Of a DNA stretch of 64,000 nucleotides, positions 1 to 12,415 are shown piece by piece (position 1 is the stretch's first letter; every line of letters starts with the position of its first letter). Under the pieces are notes generated by a model that made no database searches, was not told the origin of the DNA, and saw only the letters and a program-made list of their open reading frames with translations. The stretch comes from Prochilodus magdalenae (lineage: Eukaryota; Chordata; Actinopteri; Characiformes; Prochilodontidae), in the NCBI GenBank assembly GCA_024036415.1, contig JAMWET010001204.1, forward strand, positions 94,501-158,500, in the 5' to 3' direction. The position numbers and the translations under genes are program-made.

Positions 1-117
1 CCACTCTATTAGACTCTACAACTCTAATCCATTCACCTGTGCTCCATCACCTGCTCTTCCACCCACACTGGAACTCTATGATGTTCTCTACAGTAGTGCT
101 CCAGCACTTTAGTACAT

Positions 118-962
118 TCTCAATCCATAGGGTATAATATGATGCTCCACCCTTTACAGCTATAACAGCTCCAACTCTCCTGGGAATACTTTCCACAAGG
201 GTTAGGAATGTGTTTATAGGAATTTCTGACTATTCTTCCAGAAGCACATGTGTGAGGTCAGACTCTGATGTTGGACGAGAAGGCCTGGCTCTCAGTCTCC
301 GCTCTAATCCATCCCAAAGGTGTTCTATGGGTGGAGGTCAGGACTCTGTGCAGGCCAGTCCAGTTCCTCCACACCACACTCGCTCCTCCATGTCTTTATG
401 GAGCTTGCTCTGTGCACTGGTGTGCGGTCATGTTGGAACAGGAAGGGGCCGTCCCCAAACTGTCCCCACAAAGTTGGGAGCATGGAATGGTCCAGAGTCT
501 CCTGGTCTGCTGAAGCATTAAGAGTTCCGGCACAGTGCAGTCAGACAAGCACCGTTCTCCTGGTACCGCCAACCCGGGCTCTGTAGAAAGTTTGTGACCT
601 CTGTGACCTATGACCCTCAACATCCGCTCTGTCATTGTACATGTCCTAACACTTTGTGTCTGAGCTGCTGTCGTTCCCAATCACTCCCACTGTGTTCTAA
701 TCCCACTGACAGTGGACTGTGGAATATTTAGTAGGAGGGAATTTCACCACTGGACTGGACTAGCACAGGTGGATCCTATCACGGTACCACGCTGGAGTTC
801 ACTGAGCTCCTGAGAGCGACCCATTCTCTTCCTAACGTCTGTAGGAGCAGTCTGCATGTCTAGGTGCTTGGGTGTATACACCTGTGACCATGGAATTGAA
901 GTGATTGGAACACCTGAATTAAATTATTTGGATGGGGGAGTGAATACTTTTATCAATATAGT
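118..962 (-). mobile_element. Decayed, internally deleted Tc1-like transposon
   Basis: The minus strand encodes remnants of a Tc1/mariner DDE transposase: a degenerate form of the ESGVEELDWPAQSPDLHP to IEHLWDGLE region. The plus-strand right end is GAATACTTTTATCAATATAG, close to the end of the copy at 62450-62807. The middle is deleted near 520-545, joining the catalytic-domain half to the helix-turn-helix half. Stops and frameshifts make it non-functional. The left terminus is diverged and its exact limit is unclear. Confidence 0.8.
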
Positions 963-2261
963 GTTTATACATATTGTGCATCTTGCTATACCTTGTACTT
1001 TTGCACCTTAAGTACAGACACGCCTCCATTGTTTTGTATTCTATCAGATCTTTGTTTTATTTTAACTTTTGATTTGGTGTATATATTTATTTTTTTATTA
1101 TTTTTTAAAATTTTGTCTCTCTTATCTCATACTACACACAGGGGGCAGTATACAGTACATACTACTGCAGTATAGCGGTGAACCATTTCAAATACAGAGA
1201 CTTTGTAAACAGGCCGAGTCAACAAAGAGGTTTAAACGGAGACCTAATGAGTCCTTGATCAGCTGCAGGTGTGAGAGAGTGGGTGGAGCTAGAAAACAGG
1301 GCATGTGCTATACCGCACAGGCCCAGGAGAGGGCGATCTGTGACATTACCAGATATGTATTAACTCAGGGTGTTCAAAAAGTTCATTAACAGGGCCAGGA
1401 CCAACCCCCAGGACCACACACACATACATACATACATACAGCCTTGTTTAGGTGTGCTATTCCCCACTTTCTAAAATCCAGGTTTGGAAGCCCCATTTTT
1501 CCATATATCTTCCATATATCTAGATTTTCCCATTCCTTATGCAAGTGGCTGATCCCTTGTCTCTACTAAGAATGAGTGGAATGATAAAGGAAGGCTGGTT
1601 TGACACAGCATGGAACTCTTAATCTTTCAAACGCAATGAGATATTCCAGAAAATCTGAAAACCACAGATCAGTTTCTACATCAGCTTTACAGCTCAGACT
1701 AATTCATTACACAAACACTGGAATACATTTTGCGTCCAGCTGCTCGCTGGCGGTCCGCGGGCCTTGATAAATAGTTCTTTCAGAACTCGGCCAGCTTCTA
1801 TTCTTTCACTGTCAATTATGTCCATTTGCTTTAATCCCTCAGAACAATCCCATTATCTGTCGAGACCAAACCAGATCTCGTCTCCGAGACGTGAAAAAAG
1901 CAATGACAAAATTTACACACGGCCTGCCAGAGAGGGAGAGCGGGCAGAGCGAGCGACTCGCAGAGACAGAACTGACATATTTTGACGGCAAAGATCATCA
2001 CAAAGCAGACGGGACCCTCGAGGGAGATGTGCGGGAGATGTGAGAGGAAGGCGTCTCCTTTGTGGTTCCTTTATCGAGTCCTCAATGAGGGTCTAATCAC
2101 AGCAGAGCATTTCAGCCATGCTGCAGATACACATCAGCATATCAAACAGGCGTGCGGAGCCGACTGTACCGCTGATTATGACTCTTACAGTCAGATGGAT
2201 TTGAACACTGAGACAGTAGTCACCACACAGTCGCCGCAGAATGATGAATCTCAGGCCAGCT
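963..2261. other. Intergenic stretch, mostly unique, AT-rich
   Basis: No gene was recognised. A T-rich run lies at about 1080-1115 and a short CATA microsatellite at about 1424-1439. The segment from about 1560 to 2180 is non-repetitive and contains TAAT/ATTA-rich text, so it is a weak candidate for conserved non-coding DNA. Confidence 0.4.
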
Positions 2262-3575
2262 TAAAGGGCCCATATCATGGAAAAGGTACTGGTATGCAAA
2301 TGTAGTTTTGCATACCTCGTCTATATACATGAAAGGTCCCGGGGATGTCATGAGAAGCCAATGCAGTTACACCCACACAGCTACTCGGCTCAGGCGCCTT
2401 ACTAAATGGGACACTACTGGGATGTTAGGAGGGACGTAACTAGCCATTAACAGACACAACCACAGTCACCACAGACCCTGTAGACCTTCTCTCAGTCTCC
2501 TCCTCGTTCGTTCAGCTCCACTGTGGGTTACACAGGGTTCAGTTCTTTCACTCCGATCCGCTTGTGAACACATCCAGGTCCAAACCTCTACTGACCGTCT
2601 GAGGTGGGTCTGGTCACCATGCTGTGGTTCTGAGTTCACTGTAGTTTAAATCCAGTCCAGAAACCCACTCGGTTATCGTTCTAGATCTTTCTCTGAGCGG
2701 AGAGGAACCGGCTGCAGCTGATACGCTGAGTTACACGCCTTACACCGATGAACAAACAGTGTGGTGGCAATGGGCTCTAATGTTAGCTAGCTATAGCTAG
2801 CACACCTAGCTAACATTAGCTCCCACTGGTACACAAACTGGCTCTTTGTGGAGACCCTAGACTAGACTGTGGGTTTATAGGGTGGTTCTTGCTATGAACC
2901 CGCATCTACATGTTCCGGGTGTTAGTGGTTTATATGCTGTCCAGCTAAAGCTAATATAGCTAGCCTTAGCTCTGCATTAGCCCATTTCTGACTGACAAGC
3001 CTGATAACTGGAACATGAGCTAGGTTTGCTAGCTAGCTAACGTTAGAACCAACTACCACCAAACTGTGTTTCTTCATTGGTGTAACAAAACAGAGTTTGG
3101 GAAATGGCCATGTAGGAATGAATACACAGCTAAGCAGATACAAGAAAAACACGGGATATTAGCCCTTTAGAGTGAGGAAGATCTAACATCACCCATTTGA
3201 TTTCAAACACATAGATTTAAGAATTTCTTAAGAATACGGATATTAATTGGTTAATCAACACCGAAGATGTGCATTCTGACTACTTTGTTCTTTGATCATC
3301 CACAAAAACATATATACAGTTAGCCAGAGTTTAAAACTACTTATGTTTTTTTTTAACCTAAAGATATCTTGTTGGAGGTGAACTCGGGTGTTGCACTAAA
3401 TTTGGCCAGTCCAACACAGGGTTGTAACATTCATCTCCATCAGTTAAATGACCTCAACCAATACAATAACTCTCTAGACATAACCATCCACACTGAAGCC
3501 CTGCAAACTCAATACAACGTAGATCCAACTGAGCACATAGGGGAGGGTAGTCTGGGAGCAATGAATACACACTGA
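2262..3575. repeat. TAGC-rich dispersed repeat, copy 1 (non-autonomous element)
   Basis: This shares long near-identical blocks with 18835-19405 and a more diverged match with 15425-16290: the CTCCTCGTTCGTTCAGCTCC block, the block around CGGTTATCGTTCTAGATC, and alternating GTTAGCTAGCTA stretches. Sequences related to GAGTTACA..ACACCAATGAA occur near both ends in inverted orientation (about 2727 and 3070), which suggests a DNA transposon derivative. There is no coding capacity. Outer limits are approximate. Confidence 0.65.
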
Positions 3576-4285
3576 TGGTGAGTGAGGGGAAAAGCCACAC
3601 CCAGTATTCAAATAGATGGTGGCAAGAGCCAATGGGAAAGGTGTGAGTTGTATTTGTCAGAGTTGCACTGGCCACATAGGGCAAGTTAATTCATCACCAA
3701 GCTCCGGAAATGCACTCTCGAGCCCCAAACCGTCAAAGAAATGCATAGTGGGTGTGGCCATGCCAAAACACAGCTTGTGTGTGGAACTTTGAATTCAAAC
3801 AAACGACACTGTATGTCATTAAAGCTCATTAATTTGGACGAAAACAAACTAACAGCTACTCCTAACCGCTTTCTGAGTGCACAGTTCGTGTCACGTGACC
3901 ATTTCCAGGCCCTCTTTATCTCTTCGACTGGAACGAGCGTATTTCTGTGCCGTTAATACTGAAGAACAGCACCGTCCGTCCACAACAAGTCTCTCCCTGC
4001 CATCACAAACCTGTGATAAGTAACCACAGTCACGTTACAAAATATCCCAATACACGGAACCCGGATTAGACTTCCACATGCGCAGTGGACCCCTGGAGCT
4101 GAGCCCCAGGCCACCCATCCCAGGAGGACACGAGATCGATCGACGGGCTTCCTGATTAGGTGAACTAGCGACTCTGGCCTGTCGCTGTGTTAGTCTGTCA
4201 GAGAAATGTATTTACACTGGTTCTGGTTCTAGCTAACATCAACTAGAGCTAAAAGGTGCTAGTTAAGGAGCTCATCTTCCAGGGC
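3576..4285. other. Intergenic stretch without recognised gene
   Basis: No gene, tandem array or clear transposon was recognised. The part around 3995-4085 may be worn flank of the TAGC-rich repeat. Confidence 0.3.
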
Positions 4286-4545
4286 AAGTGTCACTAGTCA
4301 AAAGTTTGGGCACACCCTCTCATTCAGTGACATTTCTTAGTCTGGATTATTTTCTACTTTGGAGATTAATGCCGAAGACTGTGCACGCTCCTGGCCTTCT
4401 CTCAGTTAGCTTTATGCGTCACCAGGAACCGTTTTCCAACAGTCTTGAAGGAGTTCCCCGAGGTGCGGAGCACTTGTTGGCTGCGTTTCCTTCACTCTGT
4501 GGTCCTCGGTTGTGTTTAGGTTGGTGATTGTGGAGGCCCGGGCAT
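4286..4545 (-). mobile_element. Tc1-like transposon terminal fragment (second family)
   Basis: The sequence starts with a CAAAAGTTTGGGCACACC end, typical of a widespread fish Tc1 family. It continues through the block encoding, on the minus strand, the transposase C-terminal half (GTTTTCCAACAGTCTTGAAG). A deletion skips most of the catalytic region and the rest of the element is absent. It is not functional. Confidence 0.8.
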
Positions 4546-4589
4546 CATACTGTGCCTACAGGGATGAGAATGTGATGCTCCTCTGGAAG

Positions 4590-4715
4590 ATGATGAGCTA
4601 CAGGGGAGACCTGGTTGTCCAGCAGCTCAGTGTAGGCACTGTGGTTCACATCTACTGTCACCTCAACCAGAGAACCCAGAACATCACAGAGGGGACTCTG
4701 GTTTTTGTCTGGGGG
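4590..4715. repeat. Dispersed repeat B, copy 1
   Basis: This shares CCTGGTTGTCCAGCAG, a region around ACTGTCACCTC, and CCAGAACATCACAGAGGGGA with 37228-37352 in the same order. No coding signature is seen. The origin is unknown. Confidence 0.6.
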
Positions 4716-5154
4716 GCTCTGTTACATGATTAACGCTCCTTACTGACAGGTCTGCGTCTGCCATTTCGACATCGCGGTGCTCTAGCCACTGACGGCAGGG
4801 GCCGAGACGGCTGTGAGTTGGTCCTTCACGCTGAGCTCCTGTAAACGCCTGGTAATGGGGTGGAGGTGCTTAGTGAGCCCATGGAACACTATTAGTACTG
4901 CCCCTGATTAAGTCTCAGCCAAGGTTTTGGCCTCAGACCCTTTAACCGGTCGGGTGGTTTCGTTAGCGCTGAGCTAGGTGTACTAGAGTGGGGGTGGCTG
5001 GTGGGCCGGTGGGCCAGGGGGGGTGTAAGGAGTTTGGGGGCTGCTGGAATGAAGAGGCAGTTTGAGGTCAAGCATAAAGATGCTGACAGAGACGTCTGAG
5101 GATGCTGAGGCTGCAGTGTTTCATCTGCTAAGCGAGCGAGTGTGTACACATCCT
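4716..5154. other. Intergenic stretch without recognised gene
   Basis: Unique sequence of moderate GC content. Neither strand carries a convincing coding frame or repeat. Confidence 0.3.
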
Positions 5155-5349
5155 CTGTCTGTCTCTCTCTCTCTACCTATCTCTCACTCTCTTCTTTTTC
5201 TCTCTGTCTCTCTCTTTTTCTCTTTTTCTCTCTCTCTACCTATCTCTCACTCTCTTCTTTTTCTCTCTGTCTCTCTCTTTTTCTCTCTCTCTTCTCTCTG
5301 TCTGTCTCTCTCTCTCTACCTATCTCTCACTCTCTTCTTTTTCTCTCTG

Positions 5350-5387
<38 letters not shown>

Positions 5388-5476
5388 CTGTCTGTCTCTC
5401 TCTCTCTCTACCTATCTCTCACTCTCTTTTTTTTCTCTCTGTCTCTCTCTCTCTCTCTTCTCTCTCTCTTTCTCTT

Positions 5477-5527
<51 letters not shown>

Positions 5528-5575
5528 GTCCCTCTCTCTCTCTCTCTCTTTACCTCTTATTCTCTACTTTTTCTC
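5155..5575. repeat. Polypyrimidine tract (CT-rich) with about 100-bp internal repeats
   Basis: The plus strand is almost purely C and T. A longer motif containing CTACCTATCTCTCACTCTC recurs at least four times, separated by simple CT runs. The overlapping Ser/Leu-rich open frames are low-complexity artefacts. Confidence 0.95.
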
Positions 5576-5581
5576 TATGTC

Positions 5582-6235
5582 AGAGCAGGAGGAAAAACAG
5601 GGAGGTGAGATGGACAGAGTGAGGCAGAGGGACAGAGGAAGGACAGAGAGAGAAGGGAGAAGGATATGTAGAAGGAAAGATGAGACAGATAGAGGGGAGA
5701 AGTAGAGAAGAAAAAGGAGACAAAGGAGAAAGAGGAGTAGGGATAAGGAGCAATGGAGAGTAGAAGGAGAGAGAGACAGAGAAAGGTGGGTAAGTGAGAG
5801 AAGTAAAAAGAGGGAGATTAAGGAGAGAAGGTTAGTGAGAGAAATGGAGAGAAGGTGGAAAGGAGAATAAAGGAGGACAGATAAGGAAAGTAAGCAAATG
5901 AGAGAAAGTGAGCTCAGAGAGAGGGAGAGAGAGAGGGAGAGGGAGAGAGAGGGAGAGGGGGAGAGAGAGAGGGAGGGAGGGAGGGAGAGAGAGAGAGAGG
6001 GAGGGAGGGAGGGAGAGAGGGAGAGGGAGAGGGAGAGGGAGAGGGAGAGGGAGAGGGAGAGGGAGACAGAGAGGGAGACGGAGAGGGAGAGGGAGAGGGA
6101 GAGGGAGACGGAGAGGGAGAGGGAGAGGGAGAGGGACAGGGAGGGAGAGAGAGGGAGGGAGAGAGAAAGAGAGAGGGGGAGAGAGAGAGGGGAAGGGAGA
6201 GGGGAGGGAGAGAGAGAGAGAGAGAATACGGGGAA
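5582..6235. repeat. Polypurine tract (GAGGGA-rich)
   Basis: The plus strand is almost purely G and A, with GGGAGA hexamer runs densest between 5925 and 6230. It follows the polypyrimidine tract after only a few mixed bases, so the two tracts are roughly complementary on one strand. Arg/Glu-rich open frames here are artefacts. Confidence 0.95.
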
Positions 6236-7689
6236 GAGGCTCCCTCCTCATTATGTCATAAATAACAGTTCCACCCATTCCTGCTGAAACTGGGGCATCA
6301 GAGGAGTGATGGTGCGGGGAGGAGGAGGAGGATGGGGGTGCTGGGTGAGTGACAGTCAGCGAGGAGACGTGTGGGAGGAGAGGATTGATAGCTGTTCCCT
6401 GCACTGAGGCAGCTTCACCATCGGGGGAGGCCTGAGAAACAGCCGGAGATTCCCCCACCAGCTCCCCCATCCAATAATAACACTGCGTCACTCTCACACG
6501 GCAAACTTCCTTCCACACTAAGCGACCGGAGCAGATCCGAGCTCCGGAATATTACAGCCGTGCTGCTGTGTGTGTAAAGTGTGGCGTCAGAGACCCCTTT
6601 ATTTACTGAATGTCTAGACAGAGATGTTTCTGGGGAGACTAGATACTGTAGGGTCCCTCTACTGCCTCGTTCAACCAACATGTGGTAGCGGCAAGCACAA
6701 AGCACCACGGGCCGCGCCGTGGCAGCAGGAGCGAGTGCTAGCCTGGGCTGGGTTGTGGGGCTGGTTGGCGGGGTAGTGGTGCAGTGTTGTGGCCTACTGT
6801 CCTGCTGCCCCGGGCGTTCAGTCTCCACTGCTGCTGTGTTCAGTAGAAGTGCTGTTTCCTGTGTCTTCTTACTCTACGCCAATGCTGCACTGGTGTCAGA
6901 AGGGCAATCACCTCCCAGCGGGCTGGCAGAGAGAACTGAGCCTGACAGAGGACTGTGAGAAAGCAGTTGCCTGGCGAGGACAGCTGGTAGGCAGCCTGGT
7001 GGTGTAGAGCGTTTGATGGAGCACTGCTACTGCCGACACAACAAGAGTGGACACTCTGCAAACCCTCCCGTGCATGCAGCTGTGAGGGAGCATGGTGTGC
7101 TCCTGTCGGACTCTGTGTGGGCACTTCCCAGCCACCTCCGAACCATTGGAGTGATGGTTGTTTCTGTAGTGACAAAACCGTGTTCCATCATTTTAGCCCG
7201 GAATGTTATGAAATCTGGCGTGCAGTGCGTCACAGATTGTGGTTCTCGTGGTTACAGTCGGGGAATGTGTGTGGTCACTGCTGTTAGCTAGTATGTAGCC
7301 CATTTCCACACTCTCAGACCTCTTCCGTGGGACTGGTGTGACAGCTATGCTGTAAACATGCTCTGACAGGTGAAATGAGCAGCGCTGCCCAGATGCAGCT
7401 GGCGTACACTGGCGTAACCAGTTACACCGTAACTGGTTCAATTCAATGTGAATGCATGAAATGAACACGTCCCAGAACTGTGCCCGCGCGTCTTTTCTCA
7501 TATTTGGAAAGGAATAAATTAGGCTGACTTGCTGCAGCGCAGAATGCCTGATTAATCGGAGGGTCCTGGCAGACAGAGCGAAATACAGTTCGAGCCAGCT
7601 TTTAATTAGGCCCTGAGAGAGACCTCCTCCAAAGCACAATCGCCTGCCCGCTTCATTATACACTTAACAGGTAATTAACAGAGCTTACA
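6236..7689. other. Intergenic stretch, unique; candidate conserved segment at about 7470-7680
   Basis: No gene or tandem array is visible. From about 7470 to 7680 the sequence is non-repetitive, with TTTTAATTAGG and CTGATTAATCGG homeodomain-like cores, which is compatible with conserved non-coding DNA near a developmental gene. This is weak evidence without alignment. Confidence 0.3.
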
Positions 7690-9265
7690 TTCCTCTCTCC
7701 CTCACTCTGTACATACCGCACACCAAACCCTCTCACTCACTCTACACCTCACACCAAACCCACCCTCACTCACTCTGTACATACCGCACACCAAACCCAC
7801 CCTCACTCACTCTACACCTCACACCAAACCCTCTCTCCCTCACTCTGTACATACCGCACACCAAACCCACCCTCACTCACTCTACACCTCACACCAAACC
7901 CTCTCTCCCTCACTCTGTACACACCTCACACCAAACCCACCCTCACTCACTCTGTACACACCTCACACCAAACCCTCTCTCCCTCACTCTGTTACATACA
8001 CCGCACACCCAACCCACCCCCACTCACTCTGTACACACCTCACACCAAACCCGCTCTCCCACACTCTGTACACACCTCACACCAAACCCTCTCTCCCTCA
8101 CTCTCTATACACCTCACACCAAACCCTCTCTCCCTCACTCTGTACACACCTCACACCAAACCCACCCTCCCTCACTCTGTACACACCTCACACCAAACCC
8201 TCTCTCCCTCACTCTGTACACACCTCATACCAAACCCTCTCTCCCTCACTCTGTACACACCTCACACCAAACCCTCTCTCCCTCACTCTGTACATACCTC
8301 TCACAAAACCCTCTCTCCCTCACTCTGTACACACCTCACACCAAACCCTCTCTCCCTCACTCTGTACTACACCTCACACCAAACCCGCTCTCCCTCACTC
8401 TGTACACACCTCACACCCACCAAACCCTCTCTCCCTCACTCTGTACATACCTCACACCAAACCCTCTCTCACTCACTCTGTACACACCTCACACCAAACC
8501 CTCTCTCACTCACTCTGTACATGATACCTCACACCAAACCCTCTCTCCCTCACACTCTGTACACACCTCACACCAAACCCTCTCTCACTCACTCTGTACA
8601 CACCTCACACCAAACCCCTCTCTCACTCACTCTGTACACACCTCACACCACCACCCTCTCCCTCACTCTGTACACACCTCACACCAAACCCCGCTCTCAC
8701 TCACTCTGTACACACCTCACACCAAACCCTCTCTATCCCTCACTCTGTACACACCTCACACCAAACCCTCTCTCCCTCACTCTGTACACACACTCACACC
8801 ACTTGTGAACCCTCTCTCCCTCACTCTGTACACACCTCACACCAAACCCTCTCTCCCTCACTCTGTACACACCTCACACCAAACCCTCTCTCCCTCACTC
8901 TGTACACACCTCACACCAAACCCGCCCTCACTCACTCTGTACACACCACACACCAAACCCTCTCTCACTCACTCTGTACACACCTCACACCAAACCCTCT
9001 CTCCCACACTCTGTACACACCTCACACCAAACCCTCTCTCACTCACTCTGTACACACCTCACACCAAACCCGCCCTCACTCACTCTACACCTCACACCAA
9101 ACCCTCTCTCCCTCACTCTGAACACACCTCACACCAAACTCTCTCTCACTCACTCTGTACACACCTCACACCAAACCCGCTGTCACTCACTCTGTACACA
9201 CCTCACACCAAACCCGCTCTCCCTCACTCTGTACACACCTCACACGCCCTCACTCTGCATACACC
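7690..9265. repeat. Minisatellite, 37-bp unit, about 42 copies
   Basis: The unit begins TCACTCTGTACACACCTCAC and continues into CCAAACCCTCTCTCCC, 37 bp in total. Early copies alternate with shorter units that lack the GTACA segment. Some copies carry 1-4 bp insertions. The His/Ser/Pro/Thr-rich open frames (8521-8808, 8805-9308) are artefacts. Confidence 0.95.
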
Positions 9266-9654
9266 CCATCACACTGGATCAGTGGAAGTCCTTTTTAACT
9301 GTAAATGATAGCAGGATGAGATCAGCTATTAAGCTGGAATGAATGTGAGTAGGTGCTCTCGGTTTTATTGCAGGCGGTCAGGGAGTGATTTCCCCGTCAG
9401 TGATATAATACATCGGGGCCTTTTTCAGTGCTCTGACACTTTTTCCTCCCTCGTTTTCTTCGTTAAATGGCTCCTCTCAGCATCTTTTACATAATAAATG
9501 CGGTATTTACTCTTCTGTGAGGGCTTATTCTCTGTAAACAGGTGCTTCCTCAGACGCGTTAGAACTGCCGCCGTGAAGACTCTCCTAAAACAACAGCATG
9601 GATCATCGAAGCTCGTTCACACCAAGTTCCATATCCTTCCTTTCTTCATTCTTA
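9266..9654. other. Unique intergenic stretch
   Basis: No gene was found. The part at 9300-9480 is non-repetitive and could be conserved non-coding DNA, but nothing in the sequence proves this. Confidence 0.25.
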
Positions 9655-9815
9655 GAAACAGCCTTTACGTGTCTAATAAAGTGGCCAGTTAGAAGAAGTA
9701 CAAGGTAGGTATTTCCAATAAAGTGGCCAGTGAGTGGCAGCACAAGGGAGGTGTTTCTAATAAAGTGGCCAGTTACCAAAAGCACAAGGTAGGTGTTTCT
9801 AATGGGAGTGTACTT
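9655..9815. repeat. Short tandem repeat, about 45-49-bp unit, three copies
   Basis: The motif AATAAAGTGGCCAGT recurs three times, each followed by a CACAAGGTAGGTGTTTC-like segment. This motif is common at ends of DNA-transposon derivatives in fish. It may be a decayed multi-copy terminal repeat. Confidence 0.8.
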
Positions 9816-11284
9816 TAGGGAATGTGCTTTCCCACAGTGCCATTATACTGTATACATTTTACTAGGTTGGATCAATCAAATGTTTGTGTTGCAGCCAGTG
9901 GGACAGAGAAGGTCTCACCGCTGGAGAGAAGAATGGATTCAATAAAATAACAGCAAATTCTGGAAGTGAACATCGGGCTGTCTGTAAAATAGCTGAAGAT
10001 GAAAAGAGGATAATGATCCTAAACACACCGCAGAATCCAGACCAGGGAATCTCACAGATCCGGGAGCCTTTTGAGAAGAAGACCAAATGAAATCCCCCCA
10101 CAGGAGATCTATAAGGGTCTTAGCTGCTACAGGAAGCGTTTACAAGCTGTGCTATTCACCAAAAGGGGTTACTACCTACTGACCACGTGGGGTCCCCAAA
10201 CTTTTCATCATCTCTAACTTTCAGATTTCTGGAAATCAGCTCATCTTTCACTCCCCTGGCTTTTCACAGCAACAGTAGCTATTCATATTCAGAAGGACAG
10301 TTCTGGGTTATTATTGTGTTTCAGAGTCCTGGAGACAAAGCCGTTGATTAAACAAGGCAATGCTGATCGCTCCTAATAACACGAGCTGGCGAGCAATACA
10401 GCGTGTGATTCAAAGCTTATTGCTTCTATTTGTTAAGCCGCCATCGCTATCGCTGGGGTTACTGCAGAAATCATGATTCAGCAGTACCGCCCTGTAATAT
10501 TTTCATCCAGACTGGAATAATTGCTCTGTCGCTCAAAATCTAAGGAGCGTAAACTTGTTTCCCTGGAGGTCACATACACTTACCTTGTGCCAGCTGTTCA
10601 CTCAGGTTGTCAGCTTTGCGGATAACGTTACGGGGACCTTGTGTTAAATGAAATCAGAAGGACAAGGTCTCAATAAAAGGCTCAGGAATGCTCAGAGGTG
10701 GACCCCTGAGATGTTTGCATTGCGCTCTATGTCCAACATCCATCACAGTACAGGAGTTTTAGGGAAGCGTCAGTGTATTACCCTCTGCAGTTTGTTTGCG
10801 TCCGGTGGAGTACAGCCACAAAAGAAGCAGGTTAGGCCAGGAAATGTCATCACTCCACATTTATCCTAATGGCACTCAGAGATAATGGTAATCATCCATT
10901 TACAGAAGTGTTTCAGATGTAGCGGCTAGTGTCTGAAAACCTAAGTGCCCAATCATGTTGGTACTCGGCAGCCTTTTAAACAGAGATTAAGAGAGGGCTA
11001 AAAATGGACGGCGTGGCCGTGTGTGGGAGAACAGCTTGATAAACAAAACTCTTGAAACGAAGGCCTGGAGAACTAACGTGCTTATGTTTTATATCGTTGG
11101 CTTCGAAAGCAGCATTTAGCTCCGTTTCCCAGCGCAGAGGATTCTCAGAGTAATTGTAGGAGACGTGGAAGGTTTCCAGAAGTGGGCGCTGGCTACATGG
11201 ACACGACTTACTCCCACTATGGTTTCTAAATCGAATCTTGGAGCTTGTTATTTACTGTAAAATTCCATATTGTTAAAGTGTGGA
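9816..11284. other. Unique intergenic stretch; candidate conserved segment at about 10300-10620
   Basis: No gene was recognised. The part at 10300-10620 is balanced in composition, non-repetitive, and has several TAAT cores (GATTAAACAAGG, GGAATAATTGC). It looks like regulatory rather than repeat DNA, though this cannot be shown without comparison. Confidence 0.3.
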
Positions 11285-12415
11285 TAACTGTGCCGTAGTC
11301 AAGACCACTAGACATTAAGTCAGTGCCAAGAGAAGGATACACCAAGGCTAATACCAAAACCGAGACACATCAAGCCTAAGTAAAGGATTGGGACACATGA
11401 AATCCAAGACTGAGACTAGGACACATCAAGTCCAGGACAAGACCAAGACTGGGATACACAGAATCGGAGTCAAAACCAAGACCAAGACATGTTGAGTCTG
11501 TATCAAGACCAAGACTTGGACACATCAAGTCTGAATTAAGATGAAGACCAGGACACATCAAGTCTGAGTCTGCGTCAAGACCAAGACACATCGAGTCAAA
11601 GTTAAGACCAGGATGTACTGAATCTAAGTCACGACAGAGACACAACAACCCCGAGTCAAGACCAAGAGCAGGACATATTGAGTCAGAGTCAAAACCAAGA
11701 CTGGGACACACCACAACTGTGACACATCAAGTCTGAGTCAAGACCAAGACTGGGACACATTAAGTTTGAATCAAGACTAAGACCAGGACACATCAGACTC
11801 AAGGCTGAGACATATCAGGTCAGAGTCAAGACTAAGATTAAAACACACTGAGTCTGAATCAAGACCAACACTGAGATACTGAGTTAAGATCAAGATTGGG
11901 ACACAAGAAGTCCAAGACTAAGACTAGGACACGTCAAGTACAGGACAAGACCAAGACTGGGACACACAGCGTCAGAGTTAAAACCAAGACCAAGACATGT
12001 TGAGTCTGTATCAAGACCAAGACTTGGACACATCAAGTCTGAATCAAGATGAAGACCAGGACACATCAAGTCTGAGTCTGCATCAAGACCAGGACATACT
12101 GAGTCAGAGTCAAGACCGAGACTGGAACACACCAAAACTGTGACACATTAAGTCTGAGTCAGGACCAAGACTGGGACACATCGAGTTTGAATCAAGATGA
12201 AGACCAAGACACATCAAGTCAAAGTTAAGACCAGGACGTATTGAATCTAAGACAGAGACACAACAACCCAGAGTCAGGACCAAGACCAGGACATGTTGAA
12301 TCAGAGTCAAGACAGAGACATATCAAGTCAGAGTCAAGACTAAGATTGAGACACACTGAGTCTGAATCAAGACCAACACTGAGTTTAGATCAAGATCAGG
12401 ACACATGGAGTCCAA
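11285..12415. repeat. Degenerate minisatellite, about 36-bp unit with a 508-bp higher-order repeat
   Basis: Variants of GAGTCAAGACCAAGACTGGG followed by ACACATCAAGTCT recur throughout. A block around 11390-11580 is repeated nearly intact at about 11898-12090 (anchor TGAGTCTGTATCAAGACC at 11493 and 12001). This shows a later duplication of a multi-unit segment. The Leu/Asp/Ser-rich minus-strand frames are artefacts. Confidence 0.9.

Noticed and set aside
5062..5705. Ser/Leu-rich frames across the CT tract (also 56910-57278)
   Set aside because: Pure polypyrimidine low complexity with no coding signal.
5832..6518. Pro/Leu-rich minus-strand and Arg/Glu-rich plus-strand frames over the GA tract
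   Set aside because: They are explained by GGGAGA simple repeats.
8521..9308. Thr/His/Ser/Pro repeat frames
   Set aside because: They derive from the 37-bp minisatellite. They hold open only where indels happen to keep frame.
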